64,000 bases of DNA, from positions 62,001 through 126,000 of the forward strand of contig NZ_AJGU01000002.1 in assembly GCF_000260795.1 (NCBI RefSeq), read 5' to 3'. The translations under genes were made by a program, and so were the position numbers. A model generated the notes under the pieces. It worked only from the letters and a program-made list of their open reading frames with translations. It did not search any database and was not told the origin of the DNA. Origin of the DNA: Treponema sp. JC4 (GTDB lineage: Bacteria > Spirochaetota > Spirochaetia > Treponematales > Treponemataceae). This document shows positions 36,370 through 45,823 of this stretch, piece after piece. Every line of letters starts with the position of its first letter. Positions within the stretch are counted from its first letter, which is position 1.

Positions 36370-37628
36370 AATATTTTCTGCAAATCCGCTTTTATAGATT
36401 GTAAAATCATTTTCTTTTTTGCAGAATCGATCCAGGAAGGATGATGAGCTGTCTTTCCGGGAAGATTAAATCCCATAGCCTCCAAAAGATCTTTATTCAA
36501 ATCCTCAGGGAATCTTGCTTCATATTGTTTCAAACTTGAATTATTAAAAATACCGATTGGCTCTCTGTAGCCCCAGCTGACGCGGATAATATTGCGTTCA
36601 TCCATCCATTTTGCCTTTAATTTATACCAGCTGGTACGCTCATTTTTATCTGCATAGGTCTGGGAAACTCCCCACTCATTACACATAAGTGCAACACCGC
36701 GTTTATTGGCAAGTTTAACGGCTTCATCCAGAGGCTTAACAAGATTTACTTCCTTTGAATCTTCCGGGTAATTTTTAATTTCCTGCTTTACCCAGTCCGG
36801 GGCTTCCTCCGGAATTTCAGGCATTTTTTCCTTTACATAAGGAAAGGGAACACCTTTTACACATTTGTAGTCTGTCCAAACTGTTCCCTGATGAGTAAAA
36901 AGCATTGGTGAATAATCGTGAAAGTTATAAATGATATTTTGATCTTTATAATCCGGTAATTTTAAAAGCTCCGTTACTGAATTCCAGTTTTCAGCCCCAA
37001 CAATTACGGTATGAGTTTTATCAGTTTCCCGGATTGCTTTCAAAACGTTTCCCTGTATTTTAGCCCATTTTGCAACATCATTTTCTATATTACCGCTTCT
37101 CATATGAGGTTCGTTATGAATTTCATAAAGAACATATTCCCCTGAATCTTTATAACGCTGTGCAACCTGCGGCCAGATCTTTAAAAGAATTTTTTCAATA
37201 TCAGGACTTGTTTTTGAACTTCCCTGGCAGTTATTGTGATAGTCAATAATCATGTACATTTTCAGTTCTGTACACCACTCTACCGCTTTATCCAGAGCAT
37301 CCCAAATCCAGTCGTTTACAATATAATCGGGAGAGCCGGAAGAAAAAGCCTGGAAATGAACCGGAATACGAACAATTTCTACACCAAGACTTTTTATGTC
37401 TTCAAAATCCTGTTTTCCGAATCTGAGGCGGTTTGAATCAGATAATGCAGCTACCTTTCCGTCCGGAGTGTAGTTTGCTTCAAGCCATACTGCAAGATTC
37501 AAACCTTTTGTAAAAGGCATTGTTTTTTTCACTTGTTGAGAAGTGCCGCTTGTTTTTGATGCAGCCGCAAAAGAATCGGCTGTAAAAATACCCAGAATAA
37601 CAGCCAGAGTTATAAAAATCTTTTTCAT
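36324..37628 (-). CDS. Secreted glycoside hydrolase family 5 (endoglucanase-like), frame broken near its 3' end
   Basis: 434 residues with a signal peptide (MKKIFITLAVILGIFTADSFA). A GH5 TIM barrel is clear, with acid/base Glu173 in YEIHNEPH and nucleophile Glu318 in MCNEWG; IIDYHNN and GLNLAVWLE fit too. It probably cleaves beta-1,4-glucan or a related plant polysaccharide outside the cytoplasm. From Lys403 the frame slips at a run of six A residues. The last ~31 residues are then nonsense and the true C-terminal binding domain is in another frame. The promoter is very strong (TTGATT-N16-TATAAT), with only 6 bases to the ATG and no ribosome site. Confidence 0.88.
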   Translation of the reverse strand: MKKIFITLAVILGIFTADSFAAASKTSGTSQQVKKTMPFTKGLNLAVWLEANYTPDGKVAALSDSNRLRFGKQDFEDIKSLGVEIVRIPVHFQAFSSGSPDYIVNDWIWDALDKAVEWCTELKMYMIIDYHNNCQGSSKTSPDIEKILLKIWPQVAQRYKDSGEYVLYEIHNEPHMRSGNIENDVAKWAKIQGNVLKAIRETDKTHTVIVGAENWNSVTELLKLPDYKDQNIIYNFHDYSPMLFTHQGTVWTDYKCVKGVPFPYVKEKMPEIPEEAPDWVKQEIKNYPEDSKEVNLVKPLDEAVKLANKRGVALMCNEWGVSQTYADKNERTSWYKLKAKWMDERNIIRVSWGYREPIGIFNNSSLKQYEARFPEDLNKDLLEAMGFNLPGKTAHHPSWIDSAKKKMILQSIKADLQKIFCAITAGWKMTVIQN

Positions 37629-37634
37629 AATATG

Positions 37635-37662
37635 ATTATAACATGAGATTTATTAAAATCAA
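37635..37662 (-). promoter_or_regulatory. GH5 promoter with no room for a leader
   Basis: TTGATT (37657-37662), 16 bases, extended -10 TGTTATAAT (TATAAT at 37635-37640), then 6 bases to the ATG at 37628. Initiation would fall on the ATG. Confidence 0.65.
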
Positions 37663-37697
37663 AAAAACTGTCTAAAAAGAACAGATTAAATAAATTT

Positions 37698-37725
37698 TTG
37701 AAAAATAATAAACCAGTGTTATACT
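37698..37725 (+). promoter_or_regulatory. Promoter of the chemoreceptor pair
   Basis: TTGAAA (37698-37703), 16 bases, extended -10 TGTTATACT (TATACT at 37720-37725). It resembles a housekeeping-sigma promoter; no sigma-28 motif was found. Confidence 0.6.
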
Positions 37726-37779
37726 TAAAAAATAGTGCACTTACGGCTCTGACCGGTCGTCTTACACAGGAGTTATTTC

Positions 37780-39852
37780 ATGGGTATAAAAACTAAAATC
37801 ACACTTGCGATGATTTGTCTTATTTTTATTACGGCGTCGCTGATTGCAGGCTTCAGTTATTCTAAGTCAAAACAGGAACTTACGGCGGCTGTAGAAACCG
37901 GAAACCTTAATCTGGCGAATACGGTTGCGGCTAAAATCCAGACGATTAATGAGCGCGAGTTTAAAATGGTCGAATCAATTGCCAGCCTTTCGACTTTCCG
38001 CGATGAAAATGTTTCTTTGCATGATAAGTGGCTACTGGCCAACTCTGTTACGGCTGGAAAAAACAAATACTTCGGAATCGGCTGTTATGATGAAAAGGGC
38101 GTAGGTTACAGTACAACAGGTGTTTACCACGATATGAGCTCTCGCGAGTATCTTGTTATTTCAATGCAAGGTAAGAATGCCCTTATGGATCCAAACTGGT
38201 CAAAAACTAACGGACATCTCTGCACTTTTTATGCAGTTCCTTTCTATAATAATAGCGGCCGCCAGATTGGTGAAGTTTCTGCTGTTGTAGATTCTTCGGA
38301 TTTGTGCCATACGATGAAGACCCTTACGGTTGGTAAAGCTTCTCACCCTTTTGTTATCAGCCGTAAAAGTGGCCGCTACGTTGCTCACGAAAATCAAAAA
38401 CTTGTTGAAGATAATACTGTAGCCTCTGATCTTGCTTCAGAAGGTTTTAAGCCTGTAATTGCCCGCATTATGAACGGCGAAACTGCGGCTGAAGTTTTCT
38501 ATGATGAAGCAGAAAAGAAAAAATATGCTGTTTCTTATCAGCCTATTGACGGAAGTGACTGGAGTGCTGTCTGCCTTGCCCCTTATGCAGATTTTTACAA
38601 CGGAATTACAGAACTTATGGCTGCCATGCTTTTGATTACGGTAGCCGCTCTTGTTGGTGCAGCTCTTATCGGCACCTTTGTAGTAAAATTCTCTATTAAG
38701 CCGCTTAAGGATGTAAGTACAGCCATTACAGGAATTGCCTCTGGCGACGCAGATTTAACCCGACGTCTTAATGCAAAAGCAAATGATGAAATTGGAGAAG
38801 TTGTAAAGGGCTTCAATCAGTTCAGCGAAAAACTTCAGGCTATTATCGGCGATGTAAAGAATTCAAAAGATGAGCTTATGGTTGCGGGCGAAAATCTTAA
38901 TACTTCTACTCAGGATACGGCATCTTCCATCACAGAAATTATTGCCAACATAGACAGCATGAAACGTCAGATTGAAGGTCAGAATCAGAGTGTTAATCAG
39001 ACTGCAGGTGCTGTAACAGAGATTGCTTCTAACATAGAAAGTCTTGGCCGCATGGTTCAGAATCAGTCCAGCGGAGTAACTCAGGCTTCGGCCGCTGTTG
39101 AACAGATGATTGGTAATATTTCTTCTGTAAACAGTTCTATGGATAAAATGGCTCATTCCTTCTCCGATTTGCGTTCTAATTCTCAGGTAGGAATTGATAA
39201 GCAAAAAGCGGTAAACGACCGTATCGAACAGATTGAAACTCAGTCTCAGATGCTGCAGGAAGCTAACGTTGCAATCGCAAATATTGCCAGCCAGACTAAC
39301 CTGCTTGCCATGAATGCGGCAATTGAAGCGGCTCACGCAGGAGAAGCAGGAAAAGGCTTTGCGGTTGTAGCTGATGAAATCCGCAAGCTTTCTGAAACCT
39401 CTACGGCTCAGTCTAAGACAATCGGAAATCAGTTGACCAACATAAAGGAATCTATTGGTGAAGTAGTTTCCGCTTCTTCAGAAGCCAGCATTGCCTTTGA
39501 ATCAGTTTCCAAAAAACTTGAAGAAACAGATACCCTTGTAATGCAGATTAAATCTGCAATGGAAGAACAGAATGAGGGTTCTAAGCAGATTACAGAGGCT
39601 CTTCACAATATGCAGGACAGCACTCTTGAAGTAAAGAATGCCTCTGCAGAAATGGAAGAAGGAAATAAGATGATTCTTGCAGAAGTTCAGGCTCTGCAGG
39701 ATGCGGCAATGCATATGACTTCCAGCATGGAAGAAATGAGCATCGGTGCCAGAAAAATTAATGAAACCGGCGTAACCCTGAGGGAAGTTTCTGAGCAGAT
39801 TGGCGGTTCAATCGGTCAGATTGGCCAGCAGGTAGACCAGTTCAAAGTATAA
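37780..39852 (+). CDS. Methyl-accepting chemotaxis protein (CACHE-HAMP)
   Basis: 690 residues. Membrane helix 1 at about 8-28, a periplasmic double-CACHE sensor (about 35-275), helix 2 at about 282-305, and HAMP ([25 protein letters not shown]). A long coiled-coil signalling domain has the hairpin tip [20 protein letters not shown]. An AGGAG lies before the ATG. It binds an unknown small ligand and controls CheA. It forms a tandem pair with the next gene, whose cytoplasmic half is nearly identical while the sensors differ. Confidence 0.96.
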   Translation: MGIKTKITLAMICLIFITASLIAGFSYSKSKQELTAAVETGNLNLANTVAAKIQTINEREFKMVESIASLSTFRDENVSLHDKWLLANSVTAGKNKYFGIGCYDEKGVGYSTTGVYHDMSSREYLVISMQGKNALMDPNWSKTNGHLCTFYAVPFYNNSGRQIGEVSAVVDSSDLCHTMKTLTVGKASHPFVISRKSGRYVAHENQKLVEDNTVASDLASEGFKPVIARIMNGETAAEVFYDEAEKKKYAVSYQPIDGSDWSAVCLAPYADFYNGITELMAAMLLITVAALVGAALIGTFVVKFSIKPLKDVSTAITGIASGDADLTRRLNAKANDEIGEVVKGFNQFSEKLQAIIGDVKNSKDELMVAGENLNTSTQDTASSITEIIANIDSMKRQIEGQNQSVNQTAGAVTEIASNIESLGRMVQNQSSGVTQASAAVEQMIGNISSVNSSMDKMAHSFSDLRSNSQVGIDKQKAVNDRIEQIETQSQMLQEANVAIANIASQTNLLAMNAAIEAAHAGEAGKGFAVVADEIRKLSETSTAQSKTIGNQLTNIKESIGEVVSASSEASIAFESVSKKLEETDTLVMQIKSAMEEQNEGSKQITEALHNMQDSTLEVKNASAEMEEGNKMILAEVQALQDAAMHMTSSMEEMSIGARKINETGVTLREVSEQIGGSIGQIGQQVDQFKV

Positions 39853-39870
39853 TTTTCTAAGGAGATTCAT

Positions 39871-42015
39871 ATGGCTAGCAAGAGTAAGCAACCTAAAGAA
39901 AAGAAAGTTAAAGAGAAAAAGGCTAAGCGTTCCAGCTTAATAAGATTCCTTTTGTTCAGCATTGCAGGAACAATTGTTCTTATTAATGCCGCTCAGCTTA
40001 TATTTATTACAAGTGATGCAAAAGAATCCATCATAGAAGAAAAGACTGCAGATTACATCAATATTGCAGATGGTTATGCACTTTCTATCCGCAATAATCT
40101 TGATGCCTATCTTAATGAACTGAACTCTTACATTGATGCCGACATCATGAAAGACGGAATCCTCCCAGATATTTACGAATGGCTTATTGCTCATGAAAAA
40201 ATGCGCAGTAAGGATTTTGACTACATTATGATTGCCGGCGCCAACGGAACTGCCCATACAGACCTGGGCACAACCGTAAGTGTTTCCCAACGTCCTTACT
40301 ACCAGGAAGTTTACCGGGGAAAAACAGAAAGATTCGTAAACACTCCTTTAATGTCTAAAACAACCGGTCAGCCAGTAGTTCACCTTACCCGCCCTCTCAG
40401 AGACAAAAAAGGCGAAATTTTTGCCATGATTGGCGGTGTTGTAAATGTTCAGCTTTTGACCAGCGAAGTAAACAAAATGAAAATCGGAGATAACGGCTAT
40501 GCCTGGCTTATTTCTGATGATGGAATGGTTTTTGCCCATAAAAACAAAGACTTTATAATGAAGAAAAACTTCATCACAGATATCGACAAAAACGGTCCGA
40601 ATGCAGATTTAATTGACGTTGCAATTAATATTGCGGCCGGAAAAACCGGAACTGAATGGATTACCTCTGAAACTGGACAGGGAAAAGATCTGATTGTTTA
40701 CCGCCCTATTCCGGGAACAAAATGGGGCTTTGCCCTTACTATTCCTGATACAGACATTTACAAGCTTGTAAACCGAATAAGTACTCACATGATTATTTTC
40801 TCTCTTGCAAGCGTCCTTATTCTGATTGCCGTTGGAGCCTTCCTCCTTATCAGAATGATGAAGCCGCTTACTGTTGTTGAGACCGCAATCACAGACATTG
40901 CATCCGGCGATGCAGACCTTACCCGCAGAATCGATATTGATTCTAACAACGAAATCGGTTATGTGGTAAAAGGCTTCAATGACTTCGCCCAGAAACTTCA
41001 GGATATTATCGGCGATGTAAAATCATCTAAAAACGAGCTTACAAGCGCGGGAAATAATCTTTCTAACGCCACTCACGATACGGCAAGTTCCATCACCCAG
41101 ATTATTGCAAATATTGAAAGTATGGTGAAACAGATTGAAGGACAGAATGCCAGCGTTAACCAGACTGCGGGTGCGGTAACCGAGATTGCTTCTAACATTG
41201 AAAGTCTAGGCCGCATGGTAGAAAGTCAGTCCAGCGGTGTTACTCAGGCTTCGGCTGCAGTCGAACAGATGATTGGTAACATTGCCTCTGTAAACACTTC
41301 TATGGATAAAATGGCTAATTCCTTTGCAGACCTGCGTTCTAATTCTCAGGTGGGAATAGACAAGCAGAGAGCCGTAAACGAAAGAATTGAACAGATTGAA
41401 ACCCAGTCTCAGATGCTGCAGGAAGCAAACGTTGCAATTTCTTCTATTGCTAGCCAGACTAACCTTCTTGCCATGAATGCCGCAATTGAGGCCGCTCATG
41501 CAGGCGAAGCTGGTAAAGGTTTTGCCGTTGTTGCTGATGAAATCCGTAAGCTTTCTGAAACTTCTACAGCCCAGTCTAAAACAATTGGTGTTCAGCTGAA
41601 CAATATTAAGGAATCTATTGGTGAGGTTGTTTCTGCCTCTTCAGAAGCCAGCATTGCCTTTGAAACTGTTTCTAAAAAACTTGAAGATACAGATGCCCTT
41701 GTCATGCAGATTAAGTCTGCCATGGAAGAGCAGAACGAAGGTTCTAAGCAGATTACAGAAGCCCTTCACAGCATGCAGGACAGCACACTGGAAGTAAAAA
41801 ATGCCTCTGCCGAAATGGAAGAAGGCAATAAGATGATTCTGAAGGAAGTTCAGGCTTTGCAGGATGCCGCTATGCAGATGAATCAGAGCATGGAAGAAAT
41901 GAGCATCGGTGCAAAGAAAATCAACGAGACCGGAAGCGCCCTTGGCGAGGTTTCCGACCTCATTAACAGCTCAATAGATAAGATTGGAGAACAGGTAGAT
42001 AAGTTCAAGTTTTAA
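39871..42015 (+). CDS. Methyl-accepting chemotaxis protein (CACHE-HAMP), tandem paralogue
   Basis: 714 residues. A Lys-rich cytoplasmic start (about 1-24) precedes helix 1 (about 25-46). A CACHE sensor follows (about 55-300; [20 protein letters not shown]), then helix 2 (about 308-330), HAMP ([25 protein letters not shown]) and the signalling domain with the [20 protein letters not shown] tip. It lies 18 bases after its paralogue, with AAGGAG before the ATG. The signalling halves are almost identical, which fits duplication followed by sensor divergence. Its stop shares the palindrome TTAA with the convergent lysA stop. Confidence 0.96.
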   Translation: MASKSKQPKEKKVKEKKAKRSSLIRFLLFSIAGTIVLINAAQLIFITSDAKESIIEEKTADYINIADGYALSIRNNLDAYLNELNSYIDADIMKDGILPDIYEWLIAHEKMRSKDFDYIMIAGANGTAHTDLGTTVSVSQRPYYQEVYRGKTERFVNTPLMSKTTGQPVVHLTRPLRDKKGEIFAMIGGVVNVQLLTSEVNKMKIGDNGYAWLISDDGMVFAHKNKDFIMKKNFITDIDKNGPNADLIDVAINIAAGKTGTEWITSETGQGKDLIVYRPIPGTKWGFALTIPDTDIYKLVNRISTHMIIFSLASVLILIAVGAFLLIRMMKPLTVVETAITDIASGDADLTRRIDIDSNNEIGYVVKGFNDFAQKLQDIIGDVKSSKNELTSAGNNLSNATHDTASSITQIIANIESMVKQIEGQNASVNQTAGAVTEIASNIESLGRMVESQSSGVTQASAAVEQMIGNIASVNTSMDKMANSFADLRSNSQVGIDKQRAVNERIEQIETQSQMLQEANVAISSIASQTNLLAMNAAIEAAHAGEAGKGFAVVADEIRKLSETSTAQSKTIGVQLNNIKESIGEVVSASSEASIAFETVSKKLEDTDALVMQIKSAMEEQNEGSKQITEALHSMQDSTLEVKNASAEMEEGNKMILKEVQALQDAAMQMNQSMEEMSIGAKKINETGSALGEVSDLINSSIDKIGEQVDKFKF

Positions 42016-43280
42016 TTAAAATCCTTCACTCCACCCAAGTCTATTGTAGCGAACAAATCGTCTACGGTTTCGCGGCGGCGGATTTCCTTAAAAGTTCCGT
42101 TAGGGCGCATAAGGATTTCACCGCAGCGAAGCTTACCGTTGTAGTTAAAGCCCATAGCACGACCGTGTGCCCCGGCATCATGAATAATAACGTGGTCACC
42201 AATATCAATTTTTGGCAGGCTTCTCTGTACTGCAAACTTATCGCAGTTTTCACACAAAGAACCAACTACATCATAAACTTCAGTTTTTGGAGCATTTTCC
42301 TTACCACTTACAGTAACTTCATGGTAAGCGCCGTACATTCCAGGGCGCATTAAATCTGCCATGCAGGCATCGACAGCAATGTATTCGCGGTAAATATGCT
42401 TCTGGTGAATTGCAGTTGTAACAAGCCAGCCGTAAGGACCAGTAATAGGACGGCCACATTCCCAGTAAATTGCAAGAGGATCAAGCCCGGCAGGAACAAC
42501 AACGCGGTCATATTCTGCACGGATTCCTTTTGCAACTTCATCATAATCCACAGCCTTCTGCTCAGGCTTGTAAGGAATACCAAGTCCACCGCCCAGATCA
42601 ACAAATTCAATCTGAACTCCAGTCTTTTCCTTAATTTCTGCGGCAAGTTCGAATACCAGCTTTGCAGTATCAACAAAGAAGGCAGGATTCAGTTCGTTTG
42701 AAGCAACCATTGTATGAAGACCAAAATGTTTTACGCCAAGATCGCGGCATTTTGCATAGGCTTCAATAATCTGAGCACGGGTAAGTCCATACTTTGCTTC
42801 TTCAGGCTTTCCGATAATTGAATTACAGCCCTGTTTTTCGTTTCCAGGATTGTAGCGGAAGCAGATAGTTTCTGGAAATTCTCCGCCCAAGGCCTTCTTC
42901 AAGAAATCAATATGAGTAATATCATCAAGATTGATAATATTTCCGTGCTCGTAAGCAAATTTATATTCCGAGGCCGGAGTTTCGTTTGAAGTAAAAATTA
43001 CTTTTTCACTTGTAATTCCAGCAAGGTGAGAAAGCATAAGTTCCGGCAAAGAAGAACAGTCTGCTCCGCAGCCTTCATCAGCAAGAATTTTCAGAATATA
43101 AGGATTTGGACATGCTTTTACGGCAAAATGTTCGCGGAATTTCGGAAAAATACTGAAGGCTTTTGTAAAGCGTTTCATATTGTCGCGGATTGCCTCTTCA
43201 TCATACAGATAAAACGGTGTCGGAAAATCCTGAATCAGATTATCAAGCTGTGACTGTGTAAGCGGAAAATTAGAACTCAT
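42012..43280 (-). CDS. lysA: Diaminopimelate decarboxylase (fold-type III PLP enzyme)
   Basis: 422 residues. PLP Lys55 in [18 protein letters not shown] phosphate-binding loop; [11 protein letters not shown]; and the [13 protein letters not shown] region with the active-site Cys. Closest in pattern to LysA, which converts meso-diaminopimelate to lysine. Ornithine or carboxynorspermidine decarboxylases are alternatives but fit less well. The ATG at 43280 is chosen over 43298 because a GAGGG ribosome site lies inside the first codons of the longer form. Confidence 0.82.
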   Translation of the reverse strand: MSSNFPLTQSQLDNLIQDFPTPFYLYDEEAIRDNMKRFTKAFSIFPKFREHFAVKACPNPYILKILADEGCGADCSSLPELMLSHLAGITSEKVIFTSNETPASEYKFAYEHGNIINLDDITHIDFLKKALGGEFPETICFRYNPGNEKQGCNSIIGKPEEAKYGLTRAQIIEAYAKCRDLGVKHFGLHTMVASNELNPAFFVDTAKLVFELAAEIKEKTGVQIEFVDLGGGLGIPYKPEQKAVDYDEVAKGIRAEYDRVVVPAGLDPLAIYWECGRPITGPYGWLVTTAIHQKHIYREYIAVDACMADLMRPGMYGAYHEVTVSGKENAPKTEVYDVVGSLCENCDKFAVQRSLPKIDIGDHVIIHDAGAHGRAMGFNYNGKLRCGEILMRPNGTFKEIRRRETVDDLFATIDLGGVKDFN

Positions 43281-43407
43281 ACTACCCTCTTTTTTCAATA
43301 TATTATGGAAAAAATTATGTCAAAATAGAAAAAAATCTTCAATATATTTAATAACGTAAAGATAAAAAAAATCTAAGAAAAAAAGTGTACTTTTCAAAAC
43401 AGCATGT

Positions 43408-43413
43408 TATAAT
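43408..43413 (+). promoter_or_regulatory. Extended -10 of the EAL gene
   Basis: TGTTATAAT with TATAAT at 43408-43413. The leader then contains GGTGGAAGGA, an ATG-TAA start-stop pair (43440-43445) and, 12 bases after the TAA, the ATG at 43458 in the same frame. Confidence 0.55.
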
Positions 43414-43439
43414 TTATATAAGGGTGGAAGGAAAATAAA

Positions 43440-43445
43440 ATGTAA
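43440..43445 (+). other. Start-stop codon pair (ATG TAA) at the best ribosome site
   Basis: The GGTGGAAGGA ribosome site lies 7-8 bases before this ATG and not before the gene's apparent start at 43458. The pair is in frame with the gene, so it is either a nonsense mutation in codon 2 or a minimal upstream frame that tunes initiation. Confidence 0.6.
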
Positions 43446-43457
43446 TCTGGTATCAAA

Positions 43458-45725
43458 ATGGGTATTATAAAGGATAATAAACAGTATAATCCAAACACTG
43501 TAAATCTTGTTTTTTCACTGATCGTTTCACTAATTTTTACTCTGATTGTAGTTTTATCAACTTCTCATATAACTACAAAACTTATAGACCAGTCGCGAAA
43601 AGAATTTGATGAATACTGCGAAGATATGTCTTCCGGTTATGCCCAGTCGGTTACCCTAAAAATTGAAAGTTATTTTTCAGTCCTTGATACCTATATAAAA
43701 ACAGGCTATGCAAATAATCACAGCGACAAGGAAATTCAGCAGTATATAAACAAAATTAAACATATTAATCATCCTGATTTTATGAATGTTTCATTTGTAA
43801 ACACGGAAGGAATTGGCTTCAGACAGAACATGACCCTTTCTGATGTTACAGACCGAGAATATTTCCATAAAATTGTTGATGAAAAGTTTGATTACTTTGT
43901 AAGCTCTCCTATCCGCTCACATATGAATGACGAACCTGTTATCATACTTGCATCTGCGGTAAAAAAAGAAGACGGCAGCCTGCGAGGTTTTTATTCAGCT
44001 TCCATAAAGCTTACAACCTTGAATAAGGCTGTTGAAAGTTTTCTCTTTGATAAAGACGAATGGATTTTTATTCTGGGTGAGCACGGAAAGTTCATCTGTC
44101 ATCCTGACCCTGACATGATTTTAAAGACTTATAGTCCTGAAATTCACGATAGTAACCTGCTTTCTTCACGGGAAATTACAAAAATTGGTAAAGGACATTA
44201 CAAGACCATTAGTACAAGGGGCACTCCTGTAACAATCTTTTTGCAAAAGGTTCCGCCTACAAACTGGACACTGGGGCTTTCAGTTCCAGATACCTTCTTT
44301 TATGCCTTCAAACAGAAGGAAAACCGTTACCGTTTCCTCATAGTTATTCTGGGTATTGCAACTATGCTTATTCTCACCTTCCTGGAATTTTATGTAATCA
44401 GTCTTTTGCACCGTCATCAGCACATTGAAACAATCTATGATTCTCTGACAACGCTTTGGACCAGAAAACACTTTGAAATTGAAGCCGCAAAACTTCTTAA
44501 GCATAATCCAAACAATAAATTCATGTTCCTGGAATGTGATATCAGACAGTTCCGCTACACCTATCAGAATTACGGCGAAGACGCCTCTGATGCCATGATT
44601 TTTTATTTTTCCCGCCGCCTGAACAAGCTTGCCATGAAATACAATGCCATTATAGGCCGCGGCTTTGCAGATCATTTTTACATTCTGCTTAAAATCCCTT
44701 CTGTCAGAAAAGCAATGGCAATCTTTAAGCATGAATTAACAGAACTGAACTTAAAGACAAAAGATTATGAAATTCCTTTTATGTCAAAATATGGAATTTC
44801 TTTCTTAATGCCGGAAAACAGCGACAGGGCAGATACAATCCAGCAATTGATTGGACAGGCTTCCTTCGCAAAAACTACAATTCAGGAAAACCTTCTTACT
44901 CAATATGCCATTTACAATTCAAAGCTTCTGAACAGAATCCGGGAAGAAAAATTCATAGAAAGCCATATGGAAGATGCCCTTAAAAACGGTGAATTCTATG
45001 TAATGTACCAGCCTAAGATTTCTCTTGCAGATGAAAAAATTGTTGGTGCAGAGGCACTTGTCCGCTGGCAAAGTCCAAAACTTGGTAAACTGATGCCAGA
45101 CACCTTTATTCCTCTTTTTGAACGCAACGGCTTTATTACAAAACTTGACTTTTATGTTTATGAACAGGTATTTAAGTTCCTGGAGAATCAGATACACAAT
45201 AATCAGCCTATAGTTCCGATTTCCGTAAATATGAGTCGAAACCACAGTAAGCCGGAAAAATTCATGCATGACTTCTTAGAGATTTTCAAGCGTTACTCAA
45301 TTCCATCTAATCTCATCCAGGTTGAAATTATTGAACGTTCTGTAATGGATGATAAGACTCTTAAGGAAATCACTGAAAAGCTGCACAAAGAAGGCTTTAC
45401 AGTTGCCATGGACGATTTTGGTAGTGGCGAAAGTTCGCTTAATATGCTTACAAAAATTCCTATTGATGTGCTTAAATTTGACCGTTCCTTCCTTACCGCT
45501 TCCACAAAAGAAAACGGCGAAATGGATAAGCAGTCAGCAGAGTTTATTCAGATTCTGATTGAAATGAGTAAGGTTTTGAATAAGTCTACAATTTTTGAAG
45601 GCGTAGAAACTGCAGTACAGAGAGACTTCCTGCGTTCAATTAATTGTGATGAAGCACAGGGATATTTCTATTCAAAACCTCTTACAGCAGAAGATTTCGT
45701 AGAATTTATTAAGGTGCACAGGTAG
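43458..45725 (+). CDS. CACHE sensor with degenerate GGDEF and intact EAL: c-di-GMP phosphodiesterase
   Basis: 755 residues. Two membrane helices (about 18-40 and 285-312) bracket a CACHE-like sensor. The GGDEF domain (about 325-460) is degenerate: GRGFADHF stands where GGDEF should be, so no cyclase activity is expected. The EAL domain (about 495-750) keeps the catalytic residues: EALVRW, SVNMSRNH, VEIIERS, MDDFGSGESS and KFDRSF. It should hydrolyse c-di-GMP in response to an outside ligand. The start lacks its own ribosome site because the good one feeds a start-stop pair 18 bases upstream. Confidence 0.9.
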   Translation: MGIIKDNKQYNPNTVNLVFSLIVSLIFTLIVVLSTSHITTKLIDQSRKEFDEYCEDMSSGYAQSVTLKIESYFSVLDTYIKTGYANNHSDKEIQQYINKIKHINHPDFMNVSFVNTEGIGFRQNMTLSDVTDREYFHKIVDEKFDYFVSSPIRSHMNDEPVIILASAVKKEDGSLRGFYSASIKLTTLNKAVESFLFDKDEWIFILGEHGKFICHPDPDMILKTYSPEIHDSNLLSSREITKIGKGHYKTISTRGTPVTIFLQKVPPTNWTLGLSVPDTFFYAFKQKENRYRFLIVILGIATMLILTFLEFYVISLLHRHQHIETIYDSLTTLWTRKHFEIEAAKLLKHNPNNKFMFLECDIRQFRYTYQNYGEDASDAMIFYFSRRLNKLAMKYNAIIGRGFADHFYILLKIPSVRKAMAIFKHELTELNLKTKDYEIPFMSKYGISFLMPENSDRADTIQQLIGQASFAKTTIQENLLTQYAIYNSKLLNRIREEKFIESHMEDALKNGEFYVMYQPKISLADEKIVGAEALVRWQSPKLGKLMPDTFIPLFERNGFITKLDFYVYEQVFKFLENQIHNNQPIVPISVNMSRNHSKPEKFMHDFLEIFKRYSIPSNLIQVEIIERSVMDDKTLKEITEKLHKEGFTVAMDDFGSGESSLNMLTKIPIDVLKFDRSFLTASTKENGEMDKQSAEFIQILIEMSKVLNKSTIFEGVETAVQRDFLRSINCDEAQGYFYSKPLTAEDFVEFIKVHR

Positions 45726-45748
45726 CGTTTAGAGTGCTGCCAGGTGTC

Positions 45749-45822
45749 GGTAGCGGTTAAAAATTCAAACTCAATTGTCTGTTTTAAGAACCGCTACCAC
45801 GAGTTTTCTTAAGAAAACTCGT
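45749..45822. terminator. Double inverted repeat between the EAL gene and gatB
   Basis: Arms GGTAGCGGTT (45749-45758) and AACCGCTACC (45789-45798), then a perfect 24-bp palindrome at 45799-45822 (ACGAGTTTTCTT and its complement). A probable bidirectional terminator region for the convergent genes. The second palindrome lacks a T-run. Confidence 0.6.
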
Positions 45823-45823
45823 A

